A stretch of DNA of 64,000 bases from Bin87 sp965203985 (GCA_965203985.1 CBDBDS010000013.1:1116001-1180000); one strand, 5' to 3'. Counted from the first letter of the stretch, positions 34,962-44,494 are shown. The notes: a model not told the origin generated them from the letters alone. Numbers and translations are program-made.

Positions 34962-36440
34962 ATGCCATACCGTGATCTTCGTGAGTTTGTCGCCTTCCTC
35001 GAAACCAAAGGTGATTTGAGGCGCATCTCCGCTCCGGTAAGCACGGAGTTGGAGATGACGGAAATAGCCTATCGCTCCTTGAGAGCCGGTGGGCCGGCGC
35101 TACTGTTCGAAAACGTGGTCGGCCACGACATACCCGTGGCCATCAACCTGTTCTGCTCCGAACGGCGCATGAACTGGGCGCTTGAGGTCGATGGCGCCGA
35201 CAGCCTGGCCGCACGCCTGGAAGCCATGATCGAGATGGTCCAGGGCGGACCACCTCAAGGTGTGCTCAACAAGCTCCGAACCCTGGGACGATTGGTCCAC
35301 GTAGGCGCCTACCAACCCAGGACCATCAGCAACGCCCCGTGCCAGCAGGTGGTACTTTCCGGGGAGGATGTCGACCTCTACAGCCTGCCGATCATCAAGT
35401 GCTGGCCCATGGATGCCGGCCCGTACATCACCCTGCCTCTGGTGATCACCCGGGACCCTGAAACCGGCACGCAGAACTACGGCATCTACCGGATGCAGGT
35501 GTTCGACCGGAACACCACCGGAATGCACTGGCAGACCCACAAGGTGGGTGCGCGCCACTACCGGGCGAGTTCCGAGAAGTTGGAGGTGGCGGTCGCGCTG
35601 GGTGGCGATCCGGCATCCATTTGGACCGGGTCAGCGCCCCTACCGCCGGATATCGACGAGATGGTGTTGGCCGGGTTCATTCGCGACGAAGGCGTCGAGT
35701 TGGCCCAGGCGGTGTCAGTGGACCTCAAGGTGCCGGCTCATGCCGAGATCGTCCTGGAGGGCTACGTAATCCCCGGCGAGGAACGAACCGAGGGTCCCTT
35801 CGGGGATCACACCGGATACTATTCCCTGGCCGAGCCTTATCCGGTGTTCCACGTGACCACCATCACCCGCCGCCACAATCCGATTTACCCCACCACCTTC
35901 GTGGGGCGGCCGCCCACCGAGGATTACTGGATGGGCAAGGTAACTGAGCGTGTGTTCCTGCCGTTGATACGCCTGATCCTTCCGGAAGTCGTTGACGTGA
36001 ACATGCCCGCCGAAGGCATTTTCCATAACCTGATCCTCGTGTCGATGAAGAAAGAGTACCCCGGGCACGCTCGCAAGCTGATGTACGGCCTGTGGGGTTT
36101 GGGACTGCTCAGCCTTACCAAGGTGATCGTGGTGGTGGACGACTTTGTGGACGTCCAAAATCCTTCGGAAGTGGCGTGGCGAGTGGCCAACAACATCAAC
36201 CCGGCCACCGATCTCGTCCTTGTCGATGGTCCCATCGACGACCTGGACGTAGCATCTCCGACGCCGCGCTTCGGCAGCAAGGTCGGCATCGACGCGACCC
36301 GGAAGGGACCGCAGGAAGGCTACCACCGTGAATGGCCCCCGGATATCGAAATGAGCCCGGAAATCAGGGAACGGGTTTCCGCGAGGTGGGCCGAGTTGGG
36401 GCTCGACGATATCATCCCGTCGGTTCAACCCGGTAACTGA
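34962..36440 (+). CDS. UbiD-family decarboxylase
   Basis: The 492-residue protein belongs to the prenylated-FMN decarboxylases. Matching segments include the N-terminal YRDLREFVAFLETKGDLRRI, VGRPPTEDYWMGK and the C-terminal GIDATRKGPQEGYHREWPPD. It needs prFMN made by UbiX, whose gene is at 37517. Together with the UbiA- and MenG-type genes it probably acts in quinone synthesis, where the acid precursor is decarboxylated (MqnL-like in the futalosine route). ATG 34962 is the only good start. Confidence 0.9.
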   Translation: MPYRDLREFVAFLETKGDLRRISAPVSTELEMTEIAYRSLRAGGPALLFENVVGHDIPVAINLFCSERRMNWALEVDGADSLAARLEAMIEMVQGGPPQGVLNKLRTLGRLVHVGAYQPRTISNAPCQQVVLSGEDVDLYSLPIIKCWPMDAGPYITLPLVITRDPETGTQNYGIYRMQVFDRNTTGMHWQTHKVGARHYRASSEKLEVAVALGGDPASIWTGSAPLPPDIDEMVLAGFIRDEGVELAQAVSVDLKVPAHAEIVLEGYVIPGEERTEGPFGDHTGYYSLAEPYPVFHVTTITRRHNPIYPTTFVGRPPTEDYWMGKVTERVFLPLIRLILPEVVDVNMPAEGIFHNLILVSMKKEYPGHARKLMYGLWGLGLLSLTKVIVVVDDFVDVQNPSEVAWRVANNINPATDLVLVDGPIDDLDVASPTPRFGSKVGIDATRKGPQEGYHREWPPDIEMSPEIRERVSARWAELGLDDIIPSVQPGN

Positions 36441-36523
36441 ACCATCCGGCCGATGGTTGCGAGCCAGCGTCCCGCCCATTCGGGCGAGGGCGTGGGAAAG
36501 GCCGTGTGCTACCATGAACGGGT

Positions 36524-37450
36524 ATGCATAACGCACCCGCACATCCCGGCCCGTTGCGCGTGGTGGTAGGCAAGGTTCCGCACTACCTGAACGCGATCAA
36601 CATCTCGGAATCGCTGTTCGCCATGCCATTCGGCTACATCGGGATGGTTTTGGCGTCGCATTATTCGGGCGGTAGCGGATGGCCTGGATGGCACGCTTTC
36701 ATCTGGATCACCCTGGCGTTTGTGGGAGTGCGGACCCTGGGGATGTCCGCCAACCGCATCATCAACGCTCGGGAGGACGCGCGCAATCCCCGCACGGCCG
36801 GGCGACACATCCCTGCCGGCATCCTGAAACCGCTGGAGGTGGGCGGCATGGCAGGCGCCGGAGCGGCAGTTTTTTTCGTGGCCGCCTGGCAACTGAACCC
36901 GCTGGCGCTGATGCTTTCCCCGGTAGCGGCGGCATACGTGGTGCTGTACTCATTCGCCAAGTACTACACCTGGCTGTGCAGCCTGATGCTAGGGTTGGCT
37001 CTGTCCATCGCACCGTCCGGGGCCTGGATCGGCGTTACCGGCGAACTGACCTGGCAACCGGTGCTGCTCACCTTTGCGGTGATGATGTGGGCCGGAGGTT
37101 TTGAAACGATCTACGGCAGCATGGACTTTGATTTCGATCGAGCCAATCGGATCAACTCCATAGCGGCCCGCTTCGGGGTTCGCAATGCTATCCGCACCAC
37201 GCGAGTACTGCACAGCATGGCTGCGGTTGCCCTGCTGGCGTTGGGAGTCTGGATGGACCTGAACGTGTTCTACTTCATTGGCTGGGCAGTCGCCGTAATC
37301 CTGCTGGTGTATGAGAACAACCTGGTGAGGTCGGGCCAGCCGGCCATGGTGGGCAAGGCTTTCGCGTTCAATAAGTACATCTCCACGCAGTTATTGGCGT
37401 TTACGATCCTCGCCGTGGCGCTGCCGTTCGACGGTTTCTTCCCTTGGTAG
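36524..37450 (+). CDS. UbiA-family prenyltransferase with altered first motif
   Basis: The 308 residues include about eight membrane helices. The second Asp-rich motif (YGSMDFDFDRANRINSIAAR) is standard, but the first reads NRIINAREDARNPRT, so the first Asp of NxxxDxxxD is Asn and only the last Asp is kept. It is expected to prenylate an aromatic ring in quinone synthesis (4-hydroxybenzoate or the naphthoate of the futalosine route). It lies between UbiD and UbiX. The altered motif may change metal binding. Confidence 0.88.
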   Translation: MHNAPAHPGPLRVVVGKVPHYLNAINISESLFAMPFGYIGMVLASHYSGGSGWPGWHAFIWITLAFVGVRTLGMSANRIINAREDARNPRTAGRHIPAGILKPLEVGGMAGAGAAVFFVAAWQLNPLALMLSPVAAAYVVLYSFAKYYTWLCSLMLGLALSIAPSGAWIGVTGELTWQPVLLTFAVMMWAGGFETIYGSMDFDFDRANRINSIAARFGVRNAIRTTRVLHSMAAVALLALGVWMDLNVFYFIGWAVAVILLVYENNLVRSGQPAMVGKAFAFNKYISTQLLAFTILAVALPFDGFFPW

Positions 37451-37516
37451 TCCCGGTTGTTGACATGACGGCACGCTGCTCCACCGGCGCAAGTCAGCCG
37501 GCCTAAGCCGCGACCG

Positions 37517-38131
37517 ATGGATGCCGACATGACTTACGCCCCGTCTCGTCCGCTAATCGTCGGAGTCGCCGGAGCGAGCGGGTCGATAATCGCCCGCGAA
37601 CTCGTCGATGCCCTGCTGGAATTGGAAAGGCCGGTGGTGGTCGTCGCCTCTAACGCCGCCCGCATGGTGTGGCAGGAAGAACTCGACGAGTCATACAACG
37701 CGGCCGTGGCACGCTGGACGGAGCATCCGCACTTCAGCGCCTACGCTATCTCAGACCTGTTCGCCCCCATCGCCAGCGGGACCTTCCCCACGGCGGGTAT
37801 GATCATCGCTCCGGCCAGCATGAACACGGTCGCGTCATTGGCCCACGGATTGACGCCCAATCTCCTGCTGCGCGCGGCTGACGTGACGCTCAAGGAGCGA
37901 CGCCCATTGACATTGATACCTCGGGAAACTCCGCTGCACGCCATCCATTTGGAGAACCTGCTGACCCTGTCGCGACTGGGAGCCACCATCCTGCCGCCCG
38001 AACCGCCGTTTTATCTGAAACCGCTGGACATCGAAGGGTTGGTTCGCTTCGTGGTCCAGCGGGCGTTGGTCGCCTCGGGCGTGACCGAGGGCCTGCCGGA
38101 CGACATGCAGTACCGCGATCACGAGCGTTAG
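37517..38131 (+). CDS. ubiX: UbiX, flavin prenyltransferase
   Basis: UbiX makes prenylated FMN for UbiD. The product is 204 residues (ATG 37517, or 37529), with the flavoprotein loop GVAGASGSIIARELV near residue 14, SDLFAPIASGTF and APASMNTVASLAHGL, all as in the family. Located in the quinone operon downstream of UbiA. Confidence 0.93.
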   Translation: MDADMTYAPSRPLIVGVAGASGSIIARELVDALLELERPVVVVASNAARMVWQEELDESYNAAVARWTEHPHFSAYAISDLFAPIASGTFPTAGMIIAPASMNTVASLAHGLTPNLLLRAADVTLKERRPLTLIPRETPLHAIHLENLLTLSRLGATILPPEPPFYLKPLDIEGLVRFVVQRALVASGVTEGLPDDMQYRDHER

Positions 38132-38146
38132 AGCATCAGTGGCGGC

Positions 38147-38674
38147 ATGGGCAGGATCGTTTACTACGTTGCCGCGAGCCTGGATGGCTTCATCGCGGAT
38201 CCTTCCGGCGGGGTGGATTGGCTGCCCGACGGCGGGTCCGCAGACTATGGCTATGGAGAGTTCTATAGCGGCGTCGATGCGTTGGTGATGGGGCGGCGCA
38301 CCTACCAACAGGCGCTGAGTTTTGGGGATTGGCCGTATCCGGGAAAACCGGCTTACGTGTTCACCCAATCTCCGCCGTGCGACGGCCCACCGGAGGTCCG
38401 ATTCGTGCATGGCAGCACCGTCGACTTCTACCGTGGAATCGCGGAACGGCACCGCGGGACCGTGTGGTTGGTGGGAGGGGCGGATCTGGCCGACCAATTC
38501 CGGCAGGCCGGCCTGATCGACGAATACCAGGTCTTCGTTATTCCCATAGTTCTGGGGCAAGGCGTCCCGTTGTTCGGTGGGCAGGGCTTGCCGACTCTCC
38601 TCGCTCTGGAAGCGGCGCGGCCCCATGCTGACGGCGTAGTGCAACTCCGGTATCGCCGGCGCAATATTGGTTAG
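38147..38674 (+). CDS. Dihydrofolate-reductase-like (RibD C-terminal family) protein
   Basis: The 175-residue protein has the RibD-type reductase fold: VYYVAASLDGFIADPSGGVDWL near the start, MGRRTYQQ, and VWLVGGADLADQF for NADPH binding. Such stand-alone proteins are common in many bacteria and their substrate is unknown. It sits within the quinone operon between UbiX and MenG, 15 bases after the former and 2 before the latter. Confidence 0.85.
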   Translation: MGRIVYYVAASLDGFIADPSGGVDWLPDGGSADYGYGEFYSGVDALVMGRRTYQQALSFGDWPYPGKPAYVFTQSPPCDGPPEVRFVHGSTVDFYRGIAERHRGTVWLVGGADLADQFRQAGLIDEYQVFVIPIVLGQGVPLFGGQGLPTLLALEAARPHADGVVQLRYRRRNIG

Positions 38675-38676
38675 CT

Positions 38677-39399
38677 GTGGCCCACCTCACTGGCGACGAA
38701 AAACGGCGCTACGTGGCGGAGATGTTCGCGCGCATCTCGCCGCGCTACGACCTGATGAACTCGCTGATGACCGGTGGTCTGCACCACCGCTGGAAGCGGG
38801 CAACCGCTAGAACAACCGCCGGTAGCGCCGCCGGAGCGGCACTGGATGTCGCCTCCGGAACCGGTGATCTGGCTTTCGCCCTGGCTGACTGCCCCAACGT
38901 CACTGAAGTCGTGGGTGTTGACCTTTTGTCCGAGATGCTGACTATCGCCAACCGGCGACGGGCGCGCCGTTCGAGTGGCGGGCAAAACATACAATTCGTC
39001 CAGGGAGACGCCTTGCAACTGCCCTTTCCGGATGATGCGTTTATCGGCGCCACTGCGGGTTTCAGCCTCCGCAACATGCCGGACGTGCCAGCCGCGATCC
39101 GCGAGATGGCCCGGGTCGTTGCGCCCGGCGGGCGGGTAACGACCCTCGAGTTGACGCCCATGCCCCCCGGAATAGCCTCCGGCATGGGTCGCTTCTACTT
39201 CCACCGCCTGGTTCCACTCATGGGTCAACTCATTGCCGGTGATCGTACCGCCTACACCTACCTTCCCGATAGCGTCGATTATTTCCTTACTGCCGACGGC
39301 CTGGCCGACGTATTCCGCCAGGCTGGACTGGTAGGCGTGGGTTACCGCCATTTGGGGTTAGGAGGCGTAGCGTTGCACTTTGGAGACAAGCCGGCGTGA
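38677..39399 (+). CDS. ubiE: MenG/UbiE-type demethylmenaquinone methyltransferase
   Basis: The 240 residues are a class I SAM-dependent methyltransferase with the motif LDVASGTGDLAFALA and the UbiE-specific region GFSLRNMPDV. The start is GTG 38677, two bases after the previous stop. It should methylate demethylmenaquinone, the last step of menaquinone synthesis, fitting the UbiD, UbiA and UbiX homologues upstream. Confidence 0.93.
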   Translation: MAHLTGDEKRRYVAEMFARISPRYDLMNSLMTGGLHHRWKRATARTTAGSAAGAALDVASGTGDLAFALADCPNVTEVVGVDLLSEMLTIANRRRARRSSGGQNIQFVQGDALQLPFPDDAFIGATAGFSLRNMPDVPAAIREMARVVAPGGRVTTLELTPMPPGIASGMGRFYFHRLVPLMGQLIAGDRTAYTYLPDSVDYFLTADGLADVFRQAGLVGVGYRHLGLGGVALHFGDKPA

Positions 39400-39532
39400 G
39401 GCGCCACGTTGGACCAAACCGTCCTATTGAACCTCCCGAGTTCATTGAATTACCGGCTCCGTTTCAGCATACTTCCCCAATAGTTGTCGTTCGACGCCGT
39501 CGCTTGGCGGGTCGGACACGCGGGAGGCGGCC

Positions 39533-40252
39533 GTGGGTATCGAAGAGCAGCAACCGTTGGGTCGCGCTAAGCGTGAGAGGCCGACCTTTGGACAGCGCAT
39601 TGAAGGCCATTTCCAGGGCAAGATTCTCGCCGGCTTGATGCAACTGGTGCCTATTCTGGTAACCGTTTTCGTTCTGGCGTTCATAATCGGCCACACGGAT
39701 AGCTTTATCAGGCCCATGCCTTTCGTAAGAGATCGGCCTTGGGACTTCCCCGGAATCGGGCTGATCGGAATCATTGTCATCCTTTACGTGATAGGTCTGT
39801 TTGTCTCGCTGACGGTCGGTCGACGCATCATGGGCGGCACGGGGTTCGTCTTGCGCAAGGTTCCGGTGGTTAAGACCATATTTGGGGTCACTGAACAGGC
39901 CACCAGTCTGCTGGCCTCCGACTACAACTTCAGCCGGGTGGTGTTTCTCGAGTGGCCCCGCGATGGAATGGTTGCCGTCGGTTTCGTGACCGGACGGGCC
40001 TTTTCCCAAAGTGGAGGTCATTCCATGGCGATTGTCTACATACCCACCGTACCCAACCCAACTTCCGGCAATATGGCCTTCGTCAATGAAGACGACCTGT
40101 TCGAAACGGACCTCAGCGTGGAAGACGCCATGAAATTGGTCTTCTCGGGCGGTATAGTATTGCCGGAGCGGTTGGTGTTGGCGCGACTCCCTCGCGAAGT
40201 CGATGCCAAGGAGCGGGAATTCATCGGTCGCTTTGAGACCCGCCCCGAATAG
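39533..40252 (+). CDS. DUF502 membrane protein
   Basis: The 239-residue protein has a short cytoplasmic leader, two membrane helices (LMQLVPILVTVFVLAFIIG and IGLIGIIVILYVIGLFVSL) and a conserved soluble part (VVKTIFGVTEQ, VVFLEWPRDG). This is the DUF502 family, mechanically and functionally uncharacterised. The start is GTG at 39533. It precedes gatB by 56 bases. Confidence 0.82.
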   Translation: MGIEEQQPLGRAKRERPTFGQRIEGHFQGKILAGLMQLVPILVTVFVLAFIIGHTDSFIRPMPFVRDRPWDFPGIGLIGIIVILYVIGLFVSLTVGRRIMGGTGFVLRKVPVVKTIFGVTEQATSLLASDYNFSRVVFLEWPRDGMVAVGFVTGRAFSQSGGHSMAIVYIPTVPNPTSGNMAFVNEDDLFETDLSVEDAMKLVFSGGIVLPERLVLARLPREVDAKEREFIGRFETRPE

Positions 40253-40308
40253 ACGTCCCGCCTCCATCCAGCGACGGATACCGGGCAATCATCGGAGATC
40301 AGAAGATA

Positions 40309-41802
40309 GTGGAATACGAAACCGTCATCGGCCTTGAGGTACACGTCCAGCTCGACACTCGCAGCAAAATGTTTTGTGGGTGTCCCGCCGATTACCAGAG
40401 CGCTGAGCCCAACACGCGCACCTGCCCGGTTTGCCTGGGCCTGCCCGGGGCATTGCCCGTGATCAACCGTCGGGCCGTGGAATTTACCGTGATGACGGGG
40501 CTGGCCCTGCACTGCCGTATACCCGAGTTCACCAAGTTTGACCGGAAGAACTACCCCTATCCGGACCTGATGAAGGGGTACCAGATCTCCCAGTACGACC
40601 TGCCGCTGGCCCTGAACGGCTACCTGGAGATCGACGGCGATCCAGACTTGCAGTACGGCGGGCGACCCATTGGCGTGGAACGTGTGCACCTGGAAGAAGA
40701 TGTTGCCAAGATGCAACACTTCCCCGCGTCCCCGGACAATCACGCCGAGGGCTACTCGCTGGTCGATGTTAACCGTTCGGGCGTTCCACTCATGGAGATC
40801 GTCAGCCAGCCCGACCTGCGCTCTCCCGAAGAAGCCCGCCAGTACCTGACATCACTGCACTCGATGGTCCAATATCTGGGCGTTTCCACGGGTAATATGC
40901 AGGACGGCAACTTTCGCTGCGACGCCAACGTCAGCATCCGGCCGGCCGGAAGCGATACCTTTGGCACCCGCACCGAAGTCAAGAACATGAACAGCTTCCG
41001 GTCAGTCTACCTTGCCCTGGAATATGAGGTGGAGCGGCAAAGACGCGTGGTCGAGGACGGCGGAACCGTGGTGCAGGAAACCCGCGGATGGGTGGACGAC
41101 CGCGGCGTGACGGTTTCCCAGCGGAGCAAGGAATACGCCCACGACTATCGGTACTTCCCCGAGCCTGACCTTCCGCCGCTCAACATCGGCTCCGAATGGG
41201 TGGACCGGATGCAGTCCGCTTTGCCCGAATTGGCGCCGCAGCGCAAGGCCCGATTCCAGGAAGAATACGAGCTATCCGAATACGATGCCGACCAGTTGAC
41301 GGTCTCCAGATCTATGGCGGACTACTTCGAAGCGGCGGTCTCGTTGGTGGGCGAAACGGCGAAGCGACCCGCGGCCGCGAAGGAGATCGCCAACTGGATG
41401 ATCGGCGACCTCTCGTACCTGCTCAACCAGGACCACCGCGATATCGCTGACTGCCCCGTGAGCCCGGGCGGATTATCGGAGTTGTTGGGCCTGATTGCCG
41501 ACGGCACGCTGTCAACCTCCCTGGCGAAGACCGTGTTGGAGCAGATGTACGCTACCGGCGCTTCCGCGCCGGAGATCGTGCGGGAGCAGGGATTGGCGCA
41601 AATCAGCGACACCGGCGCGATTGAGGCGGCGGTTGCCGAGGCGATTGCCGCCAATCCCAAAGCCGTCGCGGACTACCTGAGCGGAAAGGAAACCGCCGCG
41701 CGTTTCCTGATGGGACAGGTCATGCGGATCACCAAGGGGCAGGCGCAACCGGAACTGGCCCTGCAACTGGTTCAGGCCGGGCTCGAGGCCCAGCGTCCGT
41801 AG
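40309..41802 (+). CDS. gatB: GatB, aspartyl/glutamyl-tRNA amidotransferase subunit B
   Basis: GatB converts misacylated Glu-tRNA(Gln) and Asp-tRNA(Asn) in the GatCAB complex. The 497 residues begin (GTG) with the signature EYETVIGLEVHVQLDT; CPVCLGLPGALPVIN, DFNRSGVPL-like VDVNRSGVPLMEIVS and the C-terminal tRNA-binding tail are all present. gatA and gatC are not in the window. Confidence 0.98.
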   Translation: MEYETVIGLEVHVQLDTRSKMFCGCPADYQSAEPNTRTCPVCLGLPGALPVINRRAVEFTVMTGLALHCRIPEFTKFDRKNYPYPDLMKGYQISQYDLPLALNGYLEIDGDPDLQYGGRPIGVERVHLEEDVAKMQHFPASPDNHAEGYSLVDVNRSGVPLMEIVSQPDLRSPEEARQYLTSLHSMVQYLGVSTGNMQDGNFRCDANVSIRPAGSDTFGTRTEVKNMNSFRSVYLALEYEVERQRRVVEDGGTVVQETRGWVDDRGVTVSQRSKEYAHDYRYFPEPDLPPLNIGSEWVDRMQSALPELAPQRKARFQEEYELSEYDADQLTVSRSMADYFEAAVSLVGETAKRPAAAKEIANWMIGDLSYLLNQDHRDIADCPVSPGGLSELLGLIADGTLSTSLAKTVLEQMYATGASAPEIVREQGLAQISDTGAIEAAVAEAIAANPKAVADYLSGKETAARFLMGQVMRITKGQAQPELALQLVQAGLEAQRP

Positions 41803-41831
41803 CGTGGTAGAATGATGGCCGGAGTTTCGAA

Positions 41832-42044
41832 ATGAGCCTGCTCAACATTGCCCAGATTGTCACATCGATCGTGCTTGTCCTGATCATCCTGTCGCAGGTC
41901 CGGGAGGCCGGGAGCGGGATGTTCGGCAGCGCCCAGAACACCGTGCGTACCCGGAGAGGTCTGGAACGCACCATGTTCCAGTTGACCGTCGCGTTGATCG
42001 TGGTGTTTCTGCTGGTATCGGTCCTGAGCGCTCGTTTCACCTGA
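41832..42044 (+). CDS. secG: SecG preprotein translocase subunit
   Basis: A 70-residue protein with two hydrophobic helices (IAQIVTSIVLVLIILSQVRE and TVALIVVFLLVSVLSARF) and the conserved GSGMFGSAQNTVRTRRGLE loop between them, typical of SecG. It starts 29 bases after gatB. Confidence 0.93.
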   Translation: MSLLNIAQIVTSIVLVLIILSQVREAGSGMFGSAQNTVRTRRGLERTMFQLTVALIVVFLLVSVLSARFT

Positions 42045-42078
42045 TCCCCTGCGCGTGATCGCATTGGGTCCGGCTCGA

Positions 42079-42927
42079 ATGTCTGGTCCGCCCATAGTTC
42101 TCGCCACCGACTTTGGCCTCGCCGATGCCTATGTGGGCATGATGCGCGGGGTCATTTTTTCGATTAATCCGCGTGCGGTTGTCATCGACCTGACTCATGG
42201 CGTCGGCCCGCAGGATGTGCGCCACGGAGCCGTGGCCCTGGCGGATGCGCATACCTACTTCCCCGACGGCAGCATTTTCGTAGCCGTGGTGGACCCCGGG
42301 GTGGGCACCGACCGACCGGCCATCCTCCTGGAAACGCCGCACCACCGCTTTGTTGCGCCGGACAACGGGCTCCTGACCCTGGTGTGCCGGCAATACGATC
42401 CCGGCTTCGGCGATGCTGATACCTCGGGTCCGACGTCAGGGCCAAATGGCTGCCAGGCCTGGCGATTGACCAACCCCGCTTACTGGCGCCATCCGGTGAG
42501 CGCCACCTTCCACGGCCGCGACGTTTTCGCGCCGGCGGCGGCCCATCTGTCCAGTGGCGTAACCCCCGAAACGCTGGGGGATCCGACAACGACGATTACC
42601 GCGCTCTCGCTGCCGGTTCCGCGACCGGAAGGCAATGCGGTCCGCGGACAGATCATCTTCGCCGATGCCTTTGGAAACCTGGTCAGCGATATCACCGCCG
42701 ACATATTGACCGACCTGGGTGTGCCGGGACGGGAGTCCGAAGCGGTGGTCAGCATCGCAGGACAGAGCATTGCCGGCCTGTCCCGTACTTTCCACGATCC
42801 GCCCGGTGGTGGTTTGAGGGCATTGTTAGGCAGCCACGGACGGTTGGAGGTTGCGCTGGTGGACGGCAACGCCGGGGTGGCTTTGGGGGTTGGGAGCGGC
42901 ACGAAAATCGCGTTGCGCATCGGTTGA
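42079..42927 (+). CDS. SAM hydroxide adenosyltransferase (DUF62 family)
   Basis: The 282-residue product (ATG 42079; a GTG at 42055 is possible) is of the DUF62 family, which hydrolyses SAM to adenosine and methionine. ATDFGLADAYVGMMRG at the start, VDPGVGT and APDNGLL are the core motifs. The family also includes fluorinase and chlorinase, but no feature here points to a halide-using member. Confidence 0.9.
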   Translation: MSGPPIVLATDFGLADAYVGMMRGVIFSINPRAVVIDLTHGVGPQDVRHGAVALADAHTYFPDGSIFVAVVDPGVGTDRPAILLETPHHRFVAPDNGLLTLVCRQYDPGFGDADTSGPTSGPNGCQAWRLTNPAYWRHPVSATFHGRDVFAPAAAHLSSGVTPETLGDPTTTITALSLPVPRPEGNAVRGQIIFADAFGNLVSDITADILTDLGVPGRESEAVVSIAGQSIAGLSRTFHDPPGGGLRALLGSHGRLEVALVDGNAGVALGVGSGTKIALRIG

Positions 42928-43012
42928 TCGGCCGACGTTCGGCGAAGTCGGTGTATCCTCGAGCTCGCAAGTGAGGTTCGGGGAATGCGAGAACGTGGAC
43001 GTCTAGCCCTGG

Positions 43013-43040
43013 TTGACACGACCCGGCCCCATGCTACTAT
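43013..43040 (+). promoter_or_regulatory. Promoter of the E1 operon with overlapping palindrome
   Basis: TTGACA (43013-43018), a 16-base spacer and TACTAT (43035-43040). A perfect 9-bp inverted repeat CGGCCCCAT/ATGGGGCCG with a six-base centre (43024-43047) overlaps the -10, so a repressor bound there would block transcription. The 97-base leader up to the E1 alpha start contains no further clear element. Confidence 0.65.
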
Positions 43041-43047
43041 GGGGCCG
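43024..43047. promoter_or_regulatory. Palindromic operator candidate at the E1 operon promoter
   Basis: Arms CGGCCCCAT and ATGGGGCCG, perfect over nine bases, separated by GCTACT and centred on the -10 region. A hairpin in the transcript start is the alternative reading. Confidence 0.45.
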
Positions 43048-43137
43048 TCCTAAAGCTGGTGTTGCATTCGTCGGCTTTTGTTGCAACAGGCGTGAGCCTC
43101 CCGCCGAAACCCTCTGCGTCACAAGGAGTGTGTTGCC

Positions 43138-44148
43138 ATGGAACCCAACCGCGACACCTTGCTGAATCTCTATCGTACTATGACCACCATCCGCCATTTT
43201 GAGGAACGCGGCGTGCCCGAGACCGGTCAACGCGGGATGTCGGCGTCGGTCCACTCGTCCGTCGGGCAGGAAGCGGTGCCGACCGGCGTGTGTGCCCACC
43301 TCTCCGACGACGACTACATCGGAAGCACCCACCGTGGCCATGGTCACTGTATCGCAAAAGGCGTCGATCCCAAGCTGATGATGGCCGAGTTGTTTGGTCG
43401 CAGCCACGGCCCCAACAAAGGCAAGGGCGGTTCCATGCACATTGCCGACATGAGCAAGGGCATGCTGGGAACCAACGGCATCGTGGCCGGCAGCGTTCCT
43501 CTGGCCGTGGGAGCGGCGCTGACTTCCAAGATCCAGAAGCTGGGGCGCGTCGCCGTGGCGTTCTTCGGTGACGGCGGCGCCAATCAGGGTGTGCTCCACG
43601 AGTGCATGAACCTGGCGTCCGTCTGGAAACTGCCGGTGATCTTCTGCTGCGAGAACAACGGATACGCCGAATCCACGCCGGTGGAGTACGGTCTTTCCGT
43701 GGCCAATGTCGCCGACCGGGCGGCGTCCTACGATATGCCCGGCTTCCACGTTGACGGCATGGACGTGCTGGCGGTGTATGAAGCGGCCGGAGAAGCCGTG
43801 TCCCGCGCCCGCGCCGGGGACGGGCCGGCTTTGCTTGAGGCCCGCACCTATCGCTACTACGGCCACACCGTATTCGATAATCCTCTCACCTACCGCACCA
43901 AGGAGGAAGAGGACCATTGGCGGTCCCGGGACCCGCTGCTGACCTTCCGCAACCATATGGTCGCCCAGGGCAACGTGATCACCGCCGAAGAGCTGGATCA
44001 GATGGACGAAGAGGCGCGGCAGTTGATGGAAGACGCCGTGGCCTTTGCCGACGCCAGCCCGTTGCCTGAGCCCCACGAGATCTACGAGGATGTTTACGCC
44101 GATTACCCGGTGGACATGATGCGGCGGGGCGCGAACATGCCGGTGTAG
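43138..44148 (+). CDS. Pyruvate/2-oxoacid dehydrogenase E1 alpha subunit
   Basis: The 336-residue ThDP-binding alpha chain of a 2-oxoacid or acetoin dehydrogenase E1. The cofactor motif runs from GDGGANQGVLHECMN (near residue 143) to CENNGYAEST, and the phosphorylation-loop region contains GPALLEARTYRYYGH. RBS AAGGAG precedes ATG. Its E1 beta partner is almost 1 kb downstream, with a three-gene small protein/protease cassette in between. The substrate cannot be fixed from sequence; E2 and E3 are not in the window. Confidence 0.93.
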   Translation: MEPNRDTLLNLYRTMTTIRHFEERGVPETGQRGMSASVHSSVGQEAVPTGVCAHLSDDDYIGSTHRGHGHCIAKGVDPKLMMAELFGRSHGPNKGKGGSMHIADMSKGMLGTNGIVAGSVPLAVGAALTSKIQKLGRVAVAFFGDGGANQGVLHECMNLASVWKLPVIFCCENNGYAESTPVEYGLSVANVADRAASYDMPGFHVDGMDVLAVYEAAGEAVSRARAGDGPALLEARTYRYYGHTVFDNPLTYRTKEEEDHWRSRDPLLTFRNHMVAQGNVITAEELDQMDEEARQLMEDAVAFADASPLPEPHEIYEDVYADYPVDMMRRGANMPV

Positions 44149-44179
44149 CGTCCACTGACCGGCGCGGGAGGCAAAGCGA

Positions 44180-44455
44180 ATGGTCAGGCCGTATTCAGAT
44201 CCCGAGGAACGGGACGCATTTGCCGAAAGCATTTACCGCGAACAGGTAAAGCCAATGCTGACCGACGCCGATGACGGCAAGTTTGTCGTTATCGACCTCA
44301 ACAGCGGTGACTACGAGGTTGACGACTACGAGATAGAGGCTGATATCAGGCTTTTGGAACGCCGGCCTGACGCCGACCTGTACTCGTTCTTTGATGGCAA
44401 ACCCCACATTATCTACATCGGAGGGAGTTCGTTCGTATTAGAGCCGCCCTTCTGA
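44180..44455 (+). CDS. Small protein, IKP-GK-YE domain (copy 1)
   Basis: A 91-residue protein with GGAGG before the ATG. It carries the pattern SIYREQVKPML, then GKFVVIDLNSGDYEVDDYEI, which also occurs in the next gene and at the C-terminus of the PEP-mutase-like enzyme at 3099. The end differs from the other two (HIIYIGGSSFVLEPPF). It is probably a small cytoplasmic binding protein. Whether the protease at 44758 targets it is unknown. Confidence 0.75.
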   Translation: MVRPYSDPEERDAFAESIYREQVKPMLTDADDGKFVVIDLNSGDYEVDDYEIEADIRLLERRPDADLYSFFDGKPHIIYIGGSSFVLEPPF

Positions 44456-44494
44456 TGCGTGGCGCAGCAAGGCAGAAATACGGGAGTACGCAGG

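Noticed and set aside
42079..42927. SAM fluorinase/chlorinase as a partner of the halogenase-like gene
   Set aside because: Motifs fit the general hydroxide adenosyltransferase family, and the two genes are 14 kb apart beside secG and gatB.
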